Below, in pieces: positions 1-11,099 of a DNA stretch of 64,000 nucleotides. Position 1 is the first letter of the stretch, and every line of letters starts with the position of its first letter. Origin of the DNA: Sediminispirochaeta bajacaliforniensis DSM 16054 (GTDB lineage: Bacteria; Spirochaetota; Spirochaetia; DSM-16054; Sediminispirochaetaceae). Where the stretch lies: positions 94,910-158,909 of the forward strand of contig NZ_KB899419.1 of the NCBI RefSeq assembly GCF_000378205.1, written 5' to 3'. Position numbers and translations under genes: made by a program. A model generated the notes under the pieces. It saw only the letters and a list, made by a program, of their open reading frames with translations, made no database searches and was not told where the DNA came from.

Positions 1-1
1 T

Positions 2-499
2 ACCCTTTTTTCACAGCGATATCGTTATCCTCTGCATATCGGTCTTACAGAATCAGGGCCTTTGGTCCCCGGAACGGTAAAGTCGTCGATTATGATCTCT
101 CGCCTTTTGCTTATGGGCATCGGTGATACTATCCGTGTGAGTCTTTCCGAAGAACCGGTCAAAGAGGTGATGGCCGGAGTTGAGATCCTCAAAGCTCTTG
201 GACTTCGGAAGAATGGGGTCAGGATTATCAGCTGTCCCCGGTGTGGCCGTTCGACCTTCGACCCGCATGCTTTCCTTGCCCGGTATGAAAAAGAGTTATT
301 GAAAAGCGACAAATCACTTACGGTTGCGGTTATGGGGTGTGTTGTGAACGGTCCTGAAGAGGCCCGTCACGCAGACATTGGCATAACCGGCGCAGGAAGG
401 GAAGTGATTGTCTTTCGGAAAGGGTCTATAGTCTATAAAGGGGAAGCGGAAAGGGCGTACAAGGCCTTTTGGGAACAATTTGCAGCCTTTGAAGGGTGA
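2..499 (+). CDS. ispG: IspG (GcpE), 4-hydroxy-3-methylbut-2-enyl diphosphate synthase, C-terminal part
   Basis: This is the 3' part of the penultimate enzyme of the MEP isoprenoid pathway, which converts ME-cPP to HMBPP with a [4Fe-4S] cluster. The frame is open from the window edge, so the start lies upstream. Visible family motifs are YPLHIGLTE and GTVKSSIMISRLLLMGIGDTI near the edge, and the cluster ligands SCPRCGR (CxxC) and the third cysteine in VMGCVVNGPEEARHADIG. The usual glutamate near the last cysteine (NGPEEA) is present. The gene ends in GGGTGA, and a GTG for the next ORF overlaps this stop. The next gene more likely starts about 20 bp further on, where there is a Shine-Dalgarno sequence. 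Identification is firm; only the N-terminal part is missing. Confidence 0.96.
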   Translation, partial: TLFSQRYRYPLHIGLTESGPLVPGTVKSSIMISRLLLMGIGDTIRVSLSEEPVKEVMAGVEILKALGLRKNGVRIISCPRCGRSTFDPHAFLARYEKELLKSDKSLTVAVMGCVVNGPEEARHADIGITGAGREVIVFRKGSIVYKGEAERAYKAFWEQFAAFEG

Positions 500-519
500 T
501 CGATCGGGAGGAATTTACG

Positions 520-1437
520 GTGGTGAAAGCTTGCAGACATGGTGGTGGAAGCGTTTTCCTCATCGGCATGATACTTCTCTTCTGTCTTGTTCCTGGGCTT
601 TTTTCACAAAGTACCGAGGGCCCCCCTTCCTGGATCTTGCTGGAACGGGGAAAGAATTCCTTTCACGACGGTGAGTTGGGAGTGGCCCTATTCTACTTTA
701 GAAAGACCTTGGAGCGGGGGGATCTCATAGCCGACGGATATACCTGGACGGGAAAGGTGTATGAGGCGGAAGGTGAACTCGTTCTGGCGGAGCAGGCATA
801 TCGCAACGCCATCGAGCATGAAAAGAGTTTCTACGTGTGGGAAGAACGCTATACCCCGCGAAAGCTTCTTGCGAGGGTTCTTGAGCGGGAAGGTAAGCAG
901 GAAGAAGCAATCGCCGTGTATGCAGAGATTATCTCGATGCAGAAAAAAGAGTATCCTGTTCAGGAAATTCCCGATAAACTTCTCTTGAGTAACTACCTCG
1001 AAAAGGGTCCTGATAAATTTCTTGAGCTCTACCGCCCCGAAGGCAGCCAGACAATTCCCGCCCATGCCGCCTTGGGTACTCTTTTTATGGAAAAAGGGGA
1101 GAGTGATGCGGCAATGGGACATTTACTGCTTGCATGTACCATCCCGCTTTCCATGACAATCGATCTCCTTTTATCCCGAGAGCCTGGATATCGCTTTATC
1201 ACCACCTCTTACGGTTATGAAAATACCTTGAACCTTTTGAAAAAGGGAGAGGCCGATGACGATATCGCGCTTTTTTTCGAGGATGCGGGAATGTATGAGT
1301 CACTCTACCATTTTGCTTCTCTGTTGGAACAGGAGGGGGCAAAAGAGCGTGCCCTGGAACTCTTTACCATTCTGACCTACCTTAACGGCGGTGGCCGTTG
1401 GCGTCTTCTTGCAGAAGATGCGCTTGCCGGTTTTTAG
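520..1437 (+). CDS. Secreted TPR-repeat protein
   Basis: The protein begins with a signal peptide (hydrophobic stretch [18 protein letters not shown]) and then has tetratricopeptide-like helical pairs around residues 40-125 (for example [18 protein letters not shown] and [18 protein letters not shown]). A periplasmic scaffold role is inferred. An in-frame GTG at 496 would overlap the ispG stop. The GGGAGG at about 506-511 sits 8 nt before the GTG at 520, so I prefer 520. The gene lies between ispG and uvrA on the same strand and is probably co-transcribed. The C-terminal half contains further helices but no recognisable catalytic motif. No specific function can be assigned. Confidence 0.85.
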   Translation: MVKACRHGGGSVFLIGMILLFCLVPGLFSQSTEGPPSWILLERGKNSFHDGELGVALFYFRKTLERGDLIADGYTWTGKVYEAEGELVLAEQAYRNAIEHEKSFYVWEERYTPRKLLARVLEREGKQEEAIAVYAEIISMQKKEYPVQEIPDKLLLSNYLEKGPDKFLELYRPEGSQTIPAHAALGTLFMEKGESDAAMGHLLLACTIPLSMTIDLLLSREPGYRFITTSYGYENTLNLLKKGEADDDIALFFEDAGMYESLYHFASLLEQEGAKERALELFTILTYLNGGGRWRLLAEDALAGF

Positions 1438-1459
1438 GAAATTTCGTACTCTCCTGTTT

Positions 1460-4285
1460 ATGAATAAGATCATCATCAAGGGTGCCAGAGAGCATAATCT
1501 GAAAAATATCGATATTGAGTTGCCGAGAGACAGTTTGATTGTGGTGTCCGGACTTAGCGGCTCCGGCAAATCAAGCCTTGCCTTTGATACCATCTTTGCA
1601 GAGGGGCAGAGGCGTTATGTCGAATCCCTTTCTGCCTATGCCCGGCAGTTTCTCGGAAGAATGGATAAACCCGATCTCGACTATATTGAGGGGCTGAGTC
1701 CCGCCATCAGCATAGAACAGAAGACGACCCACAAGAATCCCCGTTCGACGGTGGGAACTGTTACGGAAATTTACGACTATTACCGACTTCTATGGGCCCG
1801 TATCGGAAAGGCCTATTGTCCCAATTGCGGTGATCCCATCCAGGAACAGTCGATCGATCAAATCCTCGATATATTGCTTTCGCATCCGATAGATACGAAA
1901 TTGATGATCCTTGCTCCTGTTATTCGGGGGAAGAAGGGGGAACATCAGAAGATATTTGAAGATGCAAGGAAGGCAGGATTTGTTCGTGTTCGGGTTGATG
2001 GCCAGGTAGCTTCCTTGGATGAAGAGTTTACACTCGAAAAGAACAAAAAGCACACCATTGAGATTGTGGTTTCCAGATTGAAGATGAGTCGCGATATGCG
2101 AAAGCGACTTGCCGAGGACGTAGAAACCGCCCTTTCCGTTGCCGATGGTTCTCTGATCGCCGTTACGGCAACAAAGGATGACGAGAAAGAGACGTTTTTT
2201 TCCCAGAAAAATGCCTGCCATCGCTGTGGGTTTAGTATGCCGGAACTTCAACCCCGGCTCTTCAGTTTCAATAATCCCTACGGAGCCTGTCCCGTTTGTT
2301 CAGGACTCGGGATGACCCTGGAGTTCGACCCGAAACTGGTGGTTCCGGATAAGTCCCTCTCCTTCAATCAGGGGGGGGTCGCTACCGCAAATCCCGATTC
2401 GGCCTGGCATCGTAGCTGGTTTGAGGCTTTGGCGGAACATTACGATTTTTCTCTTGATACCCCCTTGGATGAGCTTCCCGAGAAAATTTTCGATATTATC
2501 TTAAACGGCAGCGATGACGAAATCGATGTTACCTACGTGAACAGGAAGAAGACGGGTAAGTTCGAGTATTCGACCCAGTTCCGCGGGGTCCTCAACGACC
2601 TGAAACGGCGATACCTGGAAACAAGTTCCGAGGGGATAAAACAGTGGCTCGAAAGTTTTATGTCACAGAAAGAGTGTCCTGCCTGTGGCGGAAAGCGGCT
2701 GAAACCTGAAGCACTTTCCGTAAAGGTCGGAGGGGTTTCGATTTTTGACCTCACCAGCCTTTCCGTGGATGATTCTCTCAGCTTTTTTTCGAAGCTGAAA
2801 CTAAGCGAGACCGAAAAAAAGATATCATCTCAGATTATGAAAGAGATCGTCGACAGGCTCACCTTCATGAAGAGTGTCGGTCTGGAATACCTCACATTGG
2901 AGCGTCGTGCAAGTACCCTTTCCGGAGGAGAAGCCCAACGAATCCGTCTTGCGACCCAGATAGGATCAAGTCTTGTCGGTGTTCTCTATATCCTGGATGA
3001 ACCAACCATCGGTTTACATCAACGCGATAACGATCGACTCATTGCAACCCTGAAGCATCTTCGGGATATTGGCAATACACTGATTGTTGTGGAACATGAC
3101 GAGCAAACCCTTCGTACTGCCGATTACATTGTGGATCTCGGTCCCGGGGCTGGCGTTCATGGGGGGCATGTTATTGCGAAAGGAACCTTGGAAGAGATCC
3201 TTGCAAATAAAAAAAGTATAACGGGAAGGTTTCTTAGCGGAAGAGAGGTTATTGCCGTTCCTCAGGAGCGCAGGCAAGGTAACGGAAACCAGATCCTCCT
3301 TAAAGGAGCCAGGGAGCACAATCTAAAAGGGATAGATGTTGCCATCCCGCTGGGAAAGATGGTGGTTGTCACAGGGGTGAGCGGGTCCGGAAAGTCGACG
3401 TTGGTAAGCGATGTTCTTTTTCCCGCAATCTCGAATCGAGTGGGGAAAAGCAAACTCCCCGAGGCTTCCTACGATGAAATTCTGGGACTCGAAAACATCG
3501 ATAAGATCATAAATATCGATCAGTCTCCCATCGGAAGGACCCCGAGGTCGAACCCCGCTACCTATGTTGGCCTCTTTACTCCTATTCGCGAGCTTTTTGC
3601 CTCTCTTCCCGATGCAAAGGCACGGGGATACAAACCCGGCCGCTTCTCTTTTAATGTGAAGGGAGGGCGTTGTGAACATTGTCAGGGCGATGGAACGATT
3701 AAAATCGAGATGCATTTCCTGCCCGATGTTTACATCACCTGCGATGTGTGTAAGGGAAAGCGCTTCAATCGGGAGACCCTCGATATCCGATATAAGGGAA
3801 AAAATATTCACGAGGTCCTAGAAATGACTGTAGAAGAGGCCCGTGAATTCTTTTCTCACATACCCTCTGTCAAACGTAAACTTGATACCCTCCATTCTGT
3901 GGGGCTCGACTATATTAAACTTGGACAATCCGCCTTGACGCTTTCGGGAGGGGAGGCTCAACGGGTGAAGTTGAGCCTGGAATTGTCTAAGCGCAGCACC
4001 GGAAAGACCTTCTATCTTCTGGATGAACCGACGACAGGGCTTCATTTTGCCGATGTAAAGAAATTGATGGAAGTGCTCCACCAGTTGGTGGATATGGGAA
4101 ATACGGTGCTTTTGATTGAACATAATCTCGACGTGATCAAACAGGCAGATCATATTATCGATCTTGGTCCTGAAGGTGGAGCGGCAGGAGGGCAGGTGGT
4201 CGTCACCGGTACTCCCGAAGAAGTGGCTCGGTACAAGAAGAGCTATACCGGCCGTTATCTGCAGGATCTCTTGGACGGGAGATGA
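1460..4285 (+). CDS. uvrA: UvrA, excinuclease ABC subunit A
   Basis: UvrA is the damage-recognition ATPase of nucleotide excision repair; as a dimer it loads UvrB onto lesions. At 941 residues it has the normal family length. The start [17 protein letters not shown] is the conserved UvrA N terminus; an in-frame upstream ATG at 1391 would add 23 unrelated residues inside the previous gene. Walker A motifs are at residues 31-38 (GLSGSGKS) and again in the second half (GVSGSGKST). Both LSGGEAQR signatures and both LDEPT Walker B regions are present. Two CxxC...CxxC zinc modules are visible (CHRC...CPVC and CEHC...CDVC). The stop overlaps the next ATG (ATGA). From memory, uvrA followed by an LptD-like gene is also the T. 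pallidum order (TP0514-TP0515). Confidence 0.98.
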   Translation: MNKIIIKGAREHNLKNIDIELPRDSLIVVSGLSGSGKSSLAFDTIFAEGQRRYVESLSAYARQFLGRMDKPDLDYIEGLSPAISIEQKTTHKNPRSTVGTVTEIYDYYRLLWARIGKAYCPNCGDPIQEQSIDQILDILLSHPIDTKLMILAPVIRGKKGEHQKIFEDARKAGFVRVRVDGQVASLDEEFTLEKNKKHTIEIVVSRLKMSRDMRKRLAEDVETALSVADGSLIAVTATKDDEKETFFSQKNACHRCGFSMPELQPRLFSFNNPYGACPVCSGLGMTLEFDPKLVVPDKSLSFNQGGVATANPDSAWHRSWFEALAEHYDFSLDTPLDELPEKIFDIILNGSDDEIDVTYVNRKKTGKFEYSTQFRGVLNDLKRRYLETSSEGIKQWLESFMSQKECPACGGKRLKPEALSVKVGGVSIFDLTSLSVDDSLSFFSKLKLSETEKKISSQIMKEIVDRLTFMKSVGLEYLTLERRASTLSGGEAQRIRLATQIGSSLVGVLYILDEPTIGLHQRDNDRLIATLKHLRDIGNTLIVVEHDEQTLRTADYIVDLGPGAGVHGGHVIAKGTLEEILANKKSITGRFLSGREVIAVPQERRQGNGNQILLKGAREHNLKGIDVAIPLGKMVVVTGVSGSGKSTLVSDVLFPAISNRVGKSKLPEASYDEILGLENIDKIINIDQSPIGRTPRSNPATYVGLFTPIRELFASLPDAKARGYKPGRFSFNVKGGRCEHCQGDGTIKIEMHFLPDVYITCDVCKGKRFNRETLDIRYKGKNIHEVLEMTVEEAREFFSHIPSVKRKLDTLHSVGLDYIKLGQSALTLSGGEAQRVKLSLELSKRSTGKTFYLLDEPTTGLHFADVKKLMEVLHQLVDMGNTVLLIEHNLDVIKQADHIIDLGPEGGAAGGQVVVTGTPEEVARYKKSYTGRYLQDLLDGR

Positions 4286-7200
4286 AGCAAGGGGCACGCA
4301 ACTATTGTATGATGTACTGCCTCACCCTCGTTTGGGCAATGACTTTGTTGTTTTTGGGGGTGCAGCTACTTTCCGCCGAGACGACGATTCGTGTGGAGGA
4401 GGCGGAATCTGCAGAGAGTTACAGCGATCCCCAATCAAAAGAGCACTATTTTGAACTGCAGGGAGATGTCTCCATCACCCTTGATGATAAAAAGAATGGA
4501 ACCCTTCACAAGGTAACGGCCGACTATATATTGTTTAATCGGGATACCGGGGTCCTCTCCGCGAAGGGAAACGTCGTGTATGAGCTTGTCCGCAACGACA
4601 GTTCCGAGCTCTTTCGCGGAGAAAGCCTTGTGTTCAATACCGAAGATTGGTCGGGAACCTTTTTTTCCGGTGCCAGCAGTAAGGAGGAGACGGTAGAAGA
4701 GAAGAGTGTCACCTTCTTTTACAGCGGAAGGAGCATTCGACGTTTTTCCGACGGAAGTGTGGTCCTTGACGACGGTGTTATCTCCTCCAGCGGTCTGGAA
4801 GAGCCTTACTACCGTATTAAGGCCAAGCGCATAACCATTTTTCGTCCCGGGGAGTGGGCCGTAAAGGATGCCACCCTATATCTTGGGAGAATTCCAATAC
4901 TCCCTCTTCCCTATTTTTTCATGCCGGGCGACACCCTTTTTATCCATCCGAACTTCGGTTACAACCTGACAAAGGGATATTTCCTTCAAACCACGACCTA
5001 TCTTCGCGGTCAATCTAAGGAGGAAGACGAGAGCGGATTGTCCTTTCTGGAATATCTCGATGGATCTTCGGATTCGTTTCGTTATGAACGTGATGGGCTT
5101 TTTCTTACAAAGGTTCCGAACAAAGATAATGAGGAGCCAAATAACGGTTATATCAAAGTGGTTGCCGACTACTATACCTATCTCGGCCTGCTTACGGCAC
5201 TTCAAGGCGAGTATGAGGCCTTGGGGGCATGGCAGAATCTTTTTTTCTATGCTGGTATAGCCGAAACCAGGGAAATTGATCAAAGTTCCTACGGCTACAC
5301 GACCCTTATCGAAGATGACGGAAGCTATGATGTTGACTGGCAGGAGCCCATGATCCTGGGTAATACCTTTCCCTTTCGCTTTCGTTTTGATTTTTCCGGT
5401 GAACGGGAATTGACAAAGTGGTTTACCCTTTCGATGGATCTTCCTCTTTACTCCGATCCCACGGTACGTAGTGATTTTCTGCCTCGCAAAGAGGGAATGC
5501 AGTGGAAGAGCTTTATCGATTCCGATTCTGTTCTCGAGGATGAAAGTGGGGATGCCGAGGACGAGGATGAAGAGCTGAATCCGGGCATTGAAATTAGTTC
5601 TACCGATCCTCTGGTACTTTCGGAACGGGGGGATATCACCTTTACCCTCAACTCTTTGGCCATAGCCGCAATACTTGCTTCGAAAGATGGTTCAGGAACT
5701 ACACTATATCCTCTAGGCTATTACTATCCGGAATCTTTTGACCTTCCTAATCTCTCCTTTTCCCTTACAGGTTCTCTTTTTGATACCTTTTCCACATCCC
5801 TTCAGACAAGCCAAGGGGATAGCGAATCTGATCCTTCGGCTGAAGATGGCATTGCATCGCCCGGAGCCTGGCCGGGAGATCGTAACGTCGCAAACGATGT
5901 ATTCGATATCGCGGTGGAAGGGGAAGGAGCTGCTCCCTCTTCCATATCAGGGGATGTTGACTCCTCCTCAAACAATCCCTCTCTTTTTCAAAATTCCCTT
6001 GGTTTCAGCATCAAGCCGATCGCGTCACAGGAAAATGTATACAACGTTACCGATTATGCTTCCGCCGAAGATGTCTCCCTGGATACGGATTACACCCTTA
6101 CCAAGCTGACCGGAACTGCGGCCCTTAATTACAAGGCCGCGATATGGCAGGATTTTTTCAGCTTTGAAAATAAGGTACTCTTTTCCGGAACATACCAAGA
6201 CCATACCATATATAGTGACGAGTTGGACTCCGATTACGGAGAGGATGCCGATGAGTCTGCGACCCGTTATGATGTGACAAATAGCTTTGCCGCTACCTGG
6301 AAGCCTTTTCTTGCCAGCGATCTGTGGAACGATTCTTCAGTCGTGTATGAAGGAACAAGTACCGTGCTTGCCGGTAGATGGGAGGGAGACAGCGACACAA
6401 GTTTCAATACGATCCCATTGACCTGGAGTGAAGACAGTATCACCAATCATCTATTTACGACCTCTTTTGTACGTAAGGAGGTGGAAGGCAGCCAAAGCCT
6501 TTCGACTACGCTGCAGTTGCCGCCAAAGGATCTTTATGTTAAGCCTGTTTTGGCCGTTGAAAACAACTGGATGAAACTGAGCGGAAAGGGAATATGGACC
6601 TATACCGCGCATGATTGGTATTCTGATTATCTCATTTGGGAACTTGGTATAACCCCCTTCGATTGGCTGAAACTCAACGAAAAGGTCGACCTTGGAATGG
6701 ATTCAGACGACCATGATCTTGCCGCCTCCACTGTCGCTTTTTCTTTCTTCGATGAAAACATCGAACTCAGCAATGCCCTTACCTGGGATTTCGACGATCA
6801 GGAGATCGATAGCTACGAGGGTGGGGTGACACTTTTCCCGCTTTATGTTGATTTTTTGGCCAAAAGGGCTTACGACTATGACTTGACGGATTCTGGCTGG
6901 AAAAAAGATTCTGATGACTGGGCTTTCAGGCCGTACAGCGTTGAGACGGGACTCAAATTTAAATTCGATCCCGATCCCTTTTGGAAGCGACGAATCAATT
7001 TGTCACTTTCGCTCGATAGCTCATGGGAAATGAATCTTATCAGATATTCGGAAAATGAGTTCACCTTCGATCTCTCATTCAAGCTTTCGATAGCTGAATT
7101 CCTTGATATCGAATTTTCTTCGGTCTCCAGCAATACGCTTACCTATCAATATTTTGATACCTATTCCGATGATCCTCTAAATATACTGACCGATCTTTTG

Positions 7201-7458
7201 GACTCTTTTGCCTTTTTCGACCGATCAAGGCGAGAAGCTTCCAATTTTAACCTTGAAAGTATTTCGATAAAAGCTGTACATTCCATGCGGGACTGGGATC
7301 TCAACTTTGTCTATTCGGGGAGACCTAAGCTTGTTGATAATGATGACGGACTCTCCTATTATCAGTGGCAACCGGAATTTTCGATTTTTCTGCAATGGCG
7401 GCCCATTCCGGAGATTAAAAAAGAGGTCTCATACAGCGACGATGAGTATGATTGGTAG
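4282..7458 (+). CDS. lptD: LptD/OstA-like outer-membrane protein
   Basis: This 1058-residue secreted protein has a signal peptide ending near LLSAE. An OstA/LptA-like beta-jellyroll follows at about residues 45-170 ([34 protein letters not shown]), and then a long segment rich in aromatic and acidic residues typical of large beta-barrels. That architecture is LptD, which inserts lipopolysaccharide into the outer membrane. Asp/Ser-rich stretches (about residues 420-440 and 505-560) look like long loops. The start ATG overlaps the uvrA stop. The substrate is uncertain, because many spirochaetes of this branch are reported to lack LPS; another glycolipid is possible. The N-terminal domain assignment is good; the barrel is inferred from composition and length. 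Confidence 0.85.
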   Translation: MKQGARNYCMMYCLTLVWAMTLLFLGVQLLSAETTIRVEEAESAESYSDPQSKEHYFELQGDVSITLDDKKNGTLHKVTADYILFNRDTGVLSAKGNVVYELVRNDSSELFRGESLVFNTEDWSGTFFSGASSKEETVEEKSVTFFYSGRSIRRFSDGSVVLDDGVISSSGLEEPYYRIKAKRITIFRPGEWAVKDATLYLGRIPILPLPYFFMPGDTLFIHPNFGYNLTKGYFLQTTTYLRGQSKEEDESGLSFLEYLDGSSDSFRYERDGLFLTKVPNKDNEEPNNGYIKVVADYYTYLGLLTALQGEYEALGAWQNLFFYAGIAETREIDQSSYGYTTLIEDDGSYDVDWQEPMILGNTFPFRFRFDFSGERELTKWFTLSMDLPLYSDPTVRSDFLPRKEGMQWKSFIDSDSVLEDESGDAEDEDEELNPGIEISSTDPLVLSERGDITFTLNSLAIAAILASKDGSGTTLYPLGYYYPESFDLPNLSFSLTGSLFDTFSTSLQTSQGDSESDPSAEDGIASPGAWPGDRNVANDVFDIAVEGEGAAPSSISGDVDSSSNNPSLFQNSLGFSIKPIASQENVYNVTDYASAEDVSLDTDYTLTKLTGTAALNYKAAIWQDFFSFENKVLFSGTYQDHTIYSDELDSDYGEDADESATRYDVTNSFAATWKPFLASDLWNDSSVVYEGTSTVLAGRWEGDSDTSFNTIPLTWSEDSITNHLFTTSFVRKEVEGSQSLSTTLQLPPKDLYVKPVLAVENNWMKLSGKGIWTYTAHDWYSDYLIWELGITPFDWLKLNEKVDLGMDSDDHDLAASTVAFSFFDENIELSNALTWDFDDQEIDSYEGGVTLFPLYVDFLAKRAYDYDLTDSGWKKDSDDWAFRPYSVETGLKFKFDPDPFWKRRINLSLSLDSSWEMNLIRYSENEFTFDLSFKLSIAEFLDIEFSSVSSNTLTYQYFDTYSDDPLNILTDLLDSFAFFDRSRREASNFNLESISIKAVHSMRDWDLNFVYSGRPKLVDNDDGLSYYQWQPEFSIFLQWRPIPEIKKEVSYSDDEYDW

Positions 7459-7518
7459 TCGTTTCCCGACCTTGACGATTCCATACTCTCTTGGCTACAC
7501 TACAAAAAGGAGTGTTTA

Positions 7519-8475
7519 TTGAGCGATTCATTTACCATAGTCTTGGACGACAACCGTTTTCTGCGGGATATTTGTGGTCCTCAGGACGAAAATTTGCGTG
7601 GGCTTGAGCATCTGCTTGGTGCAAGAGTTGTCGCAAAGGGCAACGAAGTGATTCTTGATAGTGCCGATACCGAAACGAAGGAGTTGTTCAGCAATCTAAT
7701 CGGAAGAATGAAGGCGCACAGAAAGGCGGGGCAGGTTGTAACGCCGACCGTCGTCAAGACCATTTTTTCATCGCTTACCCAAAACGGCGAAGAAAAGACC
7801 GATATGTTATCGGATCTTAATATCTCGATACCAAGTAGCCCGAAGGTTTTCCCCCGAAACTACCATCAGGCAGCTTATATTGATGCCATGTCCTCCAACG
7901 ATCTTGTTTTCGGAATCGGTCCGGCCGGTACGGGGAAAACTTTTTTGGCGGTTGCTCACGCCTTAAAAGAGATTCTTGAACGTAAAAAGAAGAAACTTAT
8001 CCTGACCAGGCCGGTGGTGGAAGCGGGAGAGAGCCTTGGGTTTCTTCCGGGAGACCTTGCACAGAAAATAAGCCCCTATCTTCGCCCTCTGTACGATGCC
8101 ATGGATCGGCTTATCTCCTATCAAGTTTTGAATCGTCTTGAGGAGAGTCGGATCATCGAGATCGCTCCGTTGGCGTACATGCGCGGCCGAAGCCTCTCGG
8201 AGAGTTACATCATCCTGGATGAAGCCCAGAATACAACACGCGAGCAGATGAAAATGTTCCTCACCAGGATTGGAGAAAATTCGAAGGCGATCATCACCGG
8301 TGATATTACCCAGATCGATCTCCCTGGAAAGCAGCAATCGGGACTCATTCATGCTATGCAGGTGTTATCTTCGATTGACGAGATCCGATTTTGCCATTTT
8401 GAATCGGCCGATGTGGTAAGGAACGGACTGGTAAGAAAAATCGTACACGCATATGAACGTGAAGAAGCAAAATAG
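7519..8475 (+). CDS. phoH: PhoH-family ATPase
   Basis: This is a 318-residue PhoH-like P-loop ATPase (RNA-associated; often linked with ybeY in ribosome quality control). Walker A is GPAGTGKT at residues 134-141, and Walker B is IILDEAQN near residue 235, followed by the conserved TGDITQIDLP segment. The N-terminal 110 residues carry the KH-like region seen in this family. The start is TTG at 7519, preceded by AAAAAGGAG with good spacing. It opens a conserved block phoH-pgpH-ybeY-corC, in which each gene overlaps the next. The precise cellular reaction of PhoH proteins is not settled. Confidence 0.95.
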   Translation: MSDSFTIVLDDNRFLRDICGPQDENLRGLEHLLGARVVAKGNEVILDSADTETKELFSNLIGRMKAHRKAGQVVTPTVVKTIFSSLTQNGEEKTDMLSDLNISIPSSPKVFPRNYHQAAYIDAMSSNDLVFGIGPAGTGKTFLAVAHALKEILERKKKKLILTRPVVEAGESLGFLPGDLAQKISPYLRPLYDAMDRLISYQVLNRLEESRIIEIAPLAYMRGRSLSESYIILDEAQNTTREQMKMFLTRIGENSKAIITGDITQIDLPGKQQSGLIHAMQVLSSIDEIRFCHFESADVVRNGLVRKIVHAYEREEAK

Positions 8476-10651
8476 TATCCATTTGTCTCATCGTGCCGCT
8501 CCGATCGCTACGGCGGCGGCGTTTCTTGTTGCCGCCGTGCTTTCGCTTTTTTCTCCGCAAATGGGTGGTTTCCTCTTTCGGGAAAATTACAGCCGCTTTT
8601 CCACCGGGCAGATTGCCGATCGTGATCTGGTCGCTCCAAAAGCCGTTGAGTATGTGAAGTCGACGGAAACCGCACGAAAGATCGAAGAGGCCCGTGCGCA
8701 GGTCTTACCCGTCTATGCGGCCCAGGAAAAGGCCATCTTGGAAAGCCTGCATAGTCTCGAACAGTTTTTTGATTATCTGAATGACAAGAGAGCCGTGGGA
8801 AATTCTTCTTCTCTTTTGGCGGAAATTGAGTCGCGATTCTCGGTGAGACTTGATCAAAGAGAGCTTGAGCTCCTCCTTCAGGGAAATACAACATCGAGTT
8901 CCCTGTTTCCGCTTATTGAAGAGCTTGTTACCGATTTTATGGAGCATGGTGTTTTCGAGTCGCTGCCGCAAGTTTCGGGAGATTCCATCACGCTTCAGCG
9001 GTGGGAGCATGGAGAGAAGGGAAAGAGTGTTCTTAGCATCGGTGATCTGATCATTCCCTCACGGATTCCCGATGCCGTTCGCAGTTCTCTGGCTGGGACC
9101 GGCATAGATGAGGTGAGTCTCGATCTCATCGAAAAATTGACACTCCACTTCATCACTCCGAATGTCAGGTTCGATTCGGTCCTGACGGAAGAGGCAAAGG
9201 ATAAAGCCGCAGCCGGTGTCGCGCCGGTAACCGGAAAAATCGAAGAGGGGGAGCGGGTCATTCGAAAGGGTTTTATCGTTACCGAAAACGATATGGAGAA
9301 GATTCGGGCAATAAGTCAAGCGCAGACAGGCATTCAATACGGCATGATCATTGCCACCTTCCTGTACCTTGCCCTCATGTTTTTTCTCGGTTTCATTCTT
9401 CTTTCCCCTTATTTGCAGCCCCGCTGGCGTACATTCCAGTTTCTCATGCTAATGTTGATAACATGGCTCTTCTTTTTTGCAAGTGCTGCCCTTTCCTTTT
9501 TCCTTACGGGAGAGGATTGGACCATGTTGCGGGCTTTTTTCCTCCCTTCCGCTCTTGTTTCAATGCTTATAACCAGCATGATCGGTGAGAAGGCCGCTTT
9601 TCTTTTGATCTTTCTTTCCGCCTTTTCCATTGTGCCTTTTGTACCGATTGGAAAGATGGATTTAATCTTTATTATCGTTTCCGGTTTAACCGGTATTCAT
9701 GTCATCCGAAAATCGGAGCGAAGGATAGATCTCGTACGGGGTGGGGCGTTAATCTCTTTTATTCACCTTTTGATGGTCCTGGTAATCGGCTTGCTCTCGA
9801 AGAAGCCTGTGTCTTGGTTTGCTTCGGCAGCAGGTCTTGCCATTATTAATGCTCTGGCCTGTACGGTTCTCAATTTGACGATTCTTCCCGTAATTGAACA
9901 TTTTCTGAATGCTCCTACGGTATTTAGGCTCATCGAACTTTCCGATATGAATACCCCGCTGTTTAAGCGGATGATTATGGCTGCTCCCGGTACCTACAGC
10001 CATTCCGTCAGTGTTGCCAATATGGCTGAATCTGCCTGCAGGGCGATCGGAGCGAATCATCTGCTTGCAAGGGTAGGAGCCTACTACCATGATATAGGAA
10101 AGATTGAACAGCCGGAATATTTTATAGAAAACCAGACCGGTAACAATAAACATGACGAGCTTAAGCCAAGTCTGTCGGTTGCGGTTATCAAAAGTCATGT
10201 TAAGATTGGAATAGAGAAAGCAAAGGAGTTGAGGCTTCCTCCCGAGGTGGTCGATATTGTTGGTCAGCACCATGGTAACGGTTTGATTGAATACTTTTAT
10301 ACCGAGGCCTTGAAAAATGAAGAGGAAAATCAGAAGATAAGTCCGGAGGAGTACTCCTATAATGGGTCCCCGCCGGTTTCCAGAGAGGCTGCGGTCGTTA
10401 TGCTCGCCGATACCATAGAGGCGGCCACGCGTACACTGAAAAAACCGACTGTTGCGAAGCTCGAAAAATTTATTTGGTCTAAGATTATGGATAAAGTGAT
10501 AAACCGGCAGATGATAAATTGTGATCTTACCTTTCGGGATATGGAGAAGATCAAACAGAGTTTTGTTCAGATACTTGCCGGACACTTCCATTCTCGCATA
10601 GAATACCCTAAAGCGGAGGAAGGAAAACGTAAAACCCATGAACAGAGTTGA
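8453..10651 (+). CDS. pgpH: 7TM-HD cyclic-di-AMP phosphodiesterase (PgpH/YqfF family)
   Basis: This 732-residue membrane protein has one N-terminal transmembrane helix (about residues 17-34) and a large extracytoplasmic 7TMR-HDED-type domain (about 45-290). Seven helices follow at about 295-480, then a cytoplasmic HD domain. HD-domain metal residues are visible: H517 in TYSHSVSVANMAE, H546-D547 in YYHDIGK, HH in VGQHHGNG, and D in MLADTIEA. PgpH enzymes hydrolyse c-di-AMP. The start overlaps the phoH end by 23 bp, and the end overlaps ybeY by 14 bp, so translation is likely coupled. Family assignment is firm; c-di-AMP as substrate rests on characterised Gram-positive members. Confidence 0.94.
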   Translation: MNVKKQNSIHLSHRAAPIATAAAFLVAAVLSLFSPQMGGFLFRENYSRFSTGQIADRDLVAPKAVEYVKSTETARKIEEARAQVLPVYAAQEKAILESLHSLEQFFDYLNDKRAVGNSSSLLAEIESRFSVRLDQRELELLLQGNTTSSSLFPLIEELVTDFMEHGVFESLPQVSGDSITLQRWEHGEKGKSVLSIGDLIIPSRIPDAVRSSLAGTGIDEVSLDLIEKLTLHFITPNVRFDSVLTEEAKDKAAAGVAPVTGKIEEGERVIRKGFIVTENDMEKIRAISQAQTGIQYGMIIATFLYLALMFFLGFILLSPYLQPRWRTFQFLMLMLITWLFFFASAALSFFLTGEDWTMLRAFFLPSALVSMLITSMIGEKAAFLLIFLSAFSIVPFVPIGKMDLIFIIVSGLTGIHVIRKSERRIDLVRGGALISFIHLLMVLVIGLLSKKPVSWFASAAGLAIINALACTVLNLTILPVIEHFLNAPTVFRLIELSDMNTPLFKRMIMAAPGTYSHSVSVANMAESACRAIGANHLLARVGAYYHDIGKIEQPEYFIENQTGNNKHDELKPSLSVAVIKSHVKIGIEKAKELRLPPEVVDIVGQHHGNGLIEYFYTEALKNEEENQKISPEEYSYNGSPPVSREAAVVMLADTIEAATRTLKKPTVAKLEKFIWSKIMDKVINRQMINCDLTFRDMEKIKQSFVQILAGHFHSRIEYPKAEEGKRKTHEQS

Positions 10652-11099
10652 AGTCGACGCCAAAGATGTTGAACCGCCGTCGTGGTTGCCCGCGATCGGA
10701 CCTTTTTGTGTGGCAGTGCTGCGTTCTCTGGATATTTTGAACTGGGAACTTTCCATTCTCTTTTGCAACGATGATACCATAAGGGACCTAAACAGAACCT
10801 GGCGTGGCATCGATGCACCTACCGATGTGCTATCATTCAGTCAACTGGAAGAAGAAAACGTTGTTTCCGGATCCGAAGATGGATCGGTATACGCCGGCGA
10901 TATTGTAATTTCTCTTGATACCCTTGATCTTCATTCGAAACTCTTCTCTGTAACCCGCGAAGAGGAGCTGAAGCGTCTGTTGATTCATGGGATTCTCCAT
11001 CTCGCCGGTTATGATCATGAAACGAACGAAGGCAGCGAACCGATGTTGACGCTGCAGGAACAGATCGTGAAAACTTTTTCAGGAGTGAGGCTGTTTTGA
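10638..11099 (+). CDS. ybeY: YbeY endoribonuclease / rRNA maturation factor
   Basis: YbeY is a zinc-dependent RNase involved in 16S rRNA 3'-end maturation and 70S quality control. The protein has 153 residues, the usual size. The signature HGILHLAGYDH gives the three zinc histidines H117, H121 and H127, and the upstream motif APTDVLSFS is also typical. The ATG lies within the last codons of pgpH, and the stop TGA overlaps the TTG start of the CBS-domain gene. This order is common in bacteria and supports a shared ribosome/RNA function with phoH. Confidence 0.97.
   Translation: MNRVEVDAKDVEPPSWLPAIGPFCVAVLRSLDILNWELSILFCNDDTIRDLNRTWRGIDAPTDVLSFSQLEEENVVSGSEDGSVYAGDIVISLDTLDLHSKLFSVTREEELKRLLIHGILHLAGYDHETNEGSEPMLTLQEQIVKTFSGVRLF

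Noticed and set aside
1391..1459. Upstream extension of uvrA
   Set aside because: The extra 23 residues are inside the preceding TPR gene and do not match the UvrA N terminus.
9749..10810. 353-residue minus-strand ORF opposite pgpH
   Set aside because: It lies wholly antisense to pgpH/ybeY, which have clear domains; it has no ribosome site or recognisable motifs.
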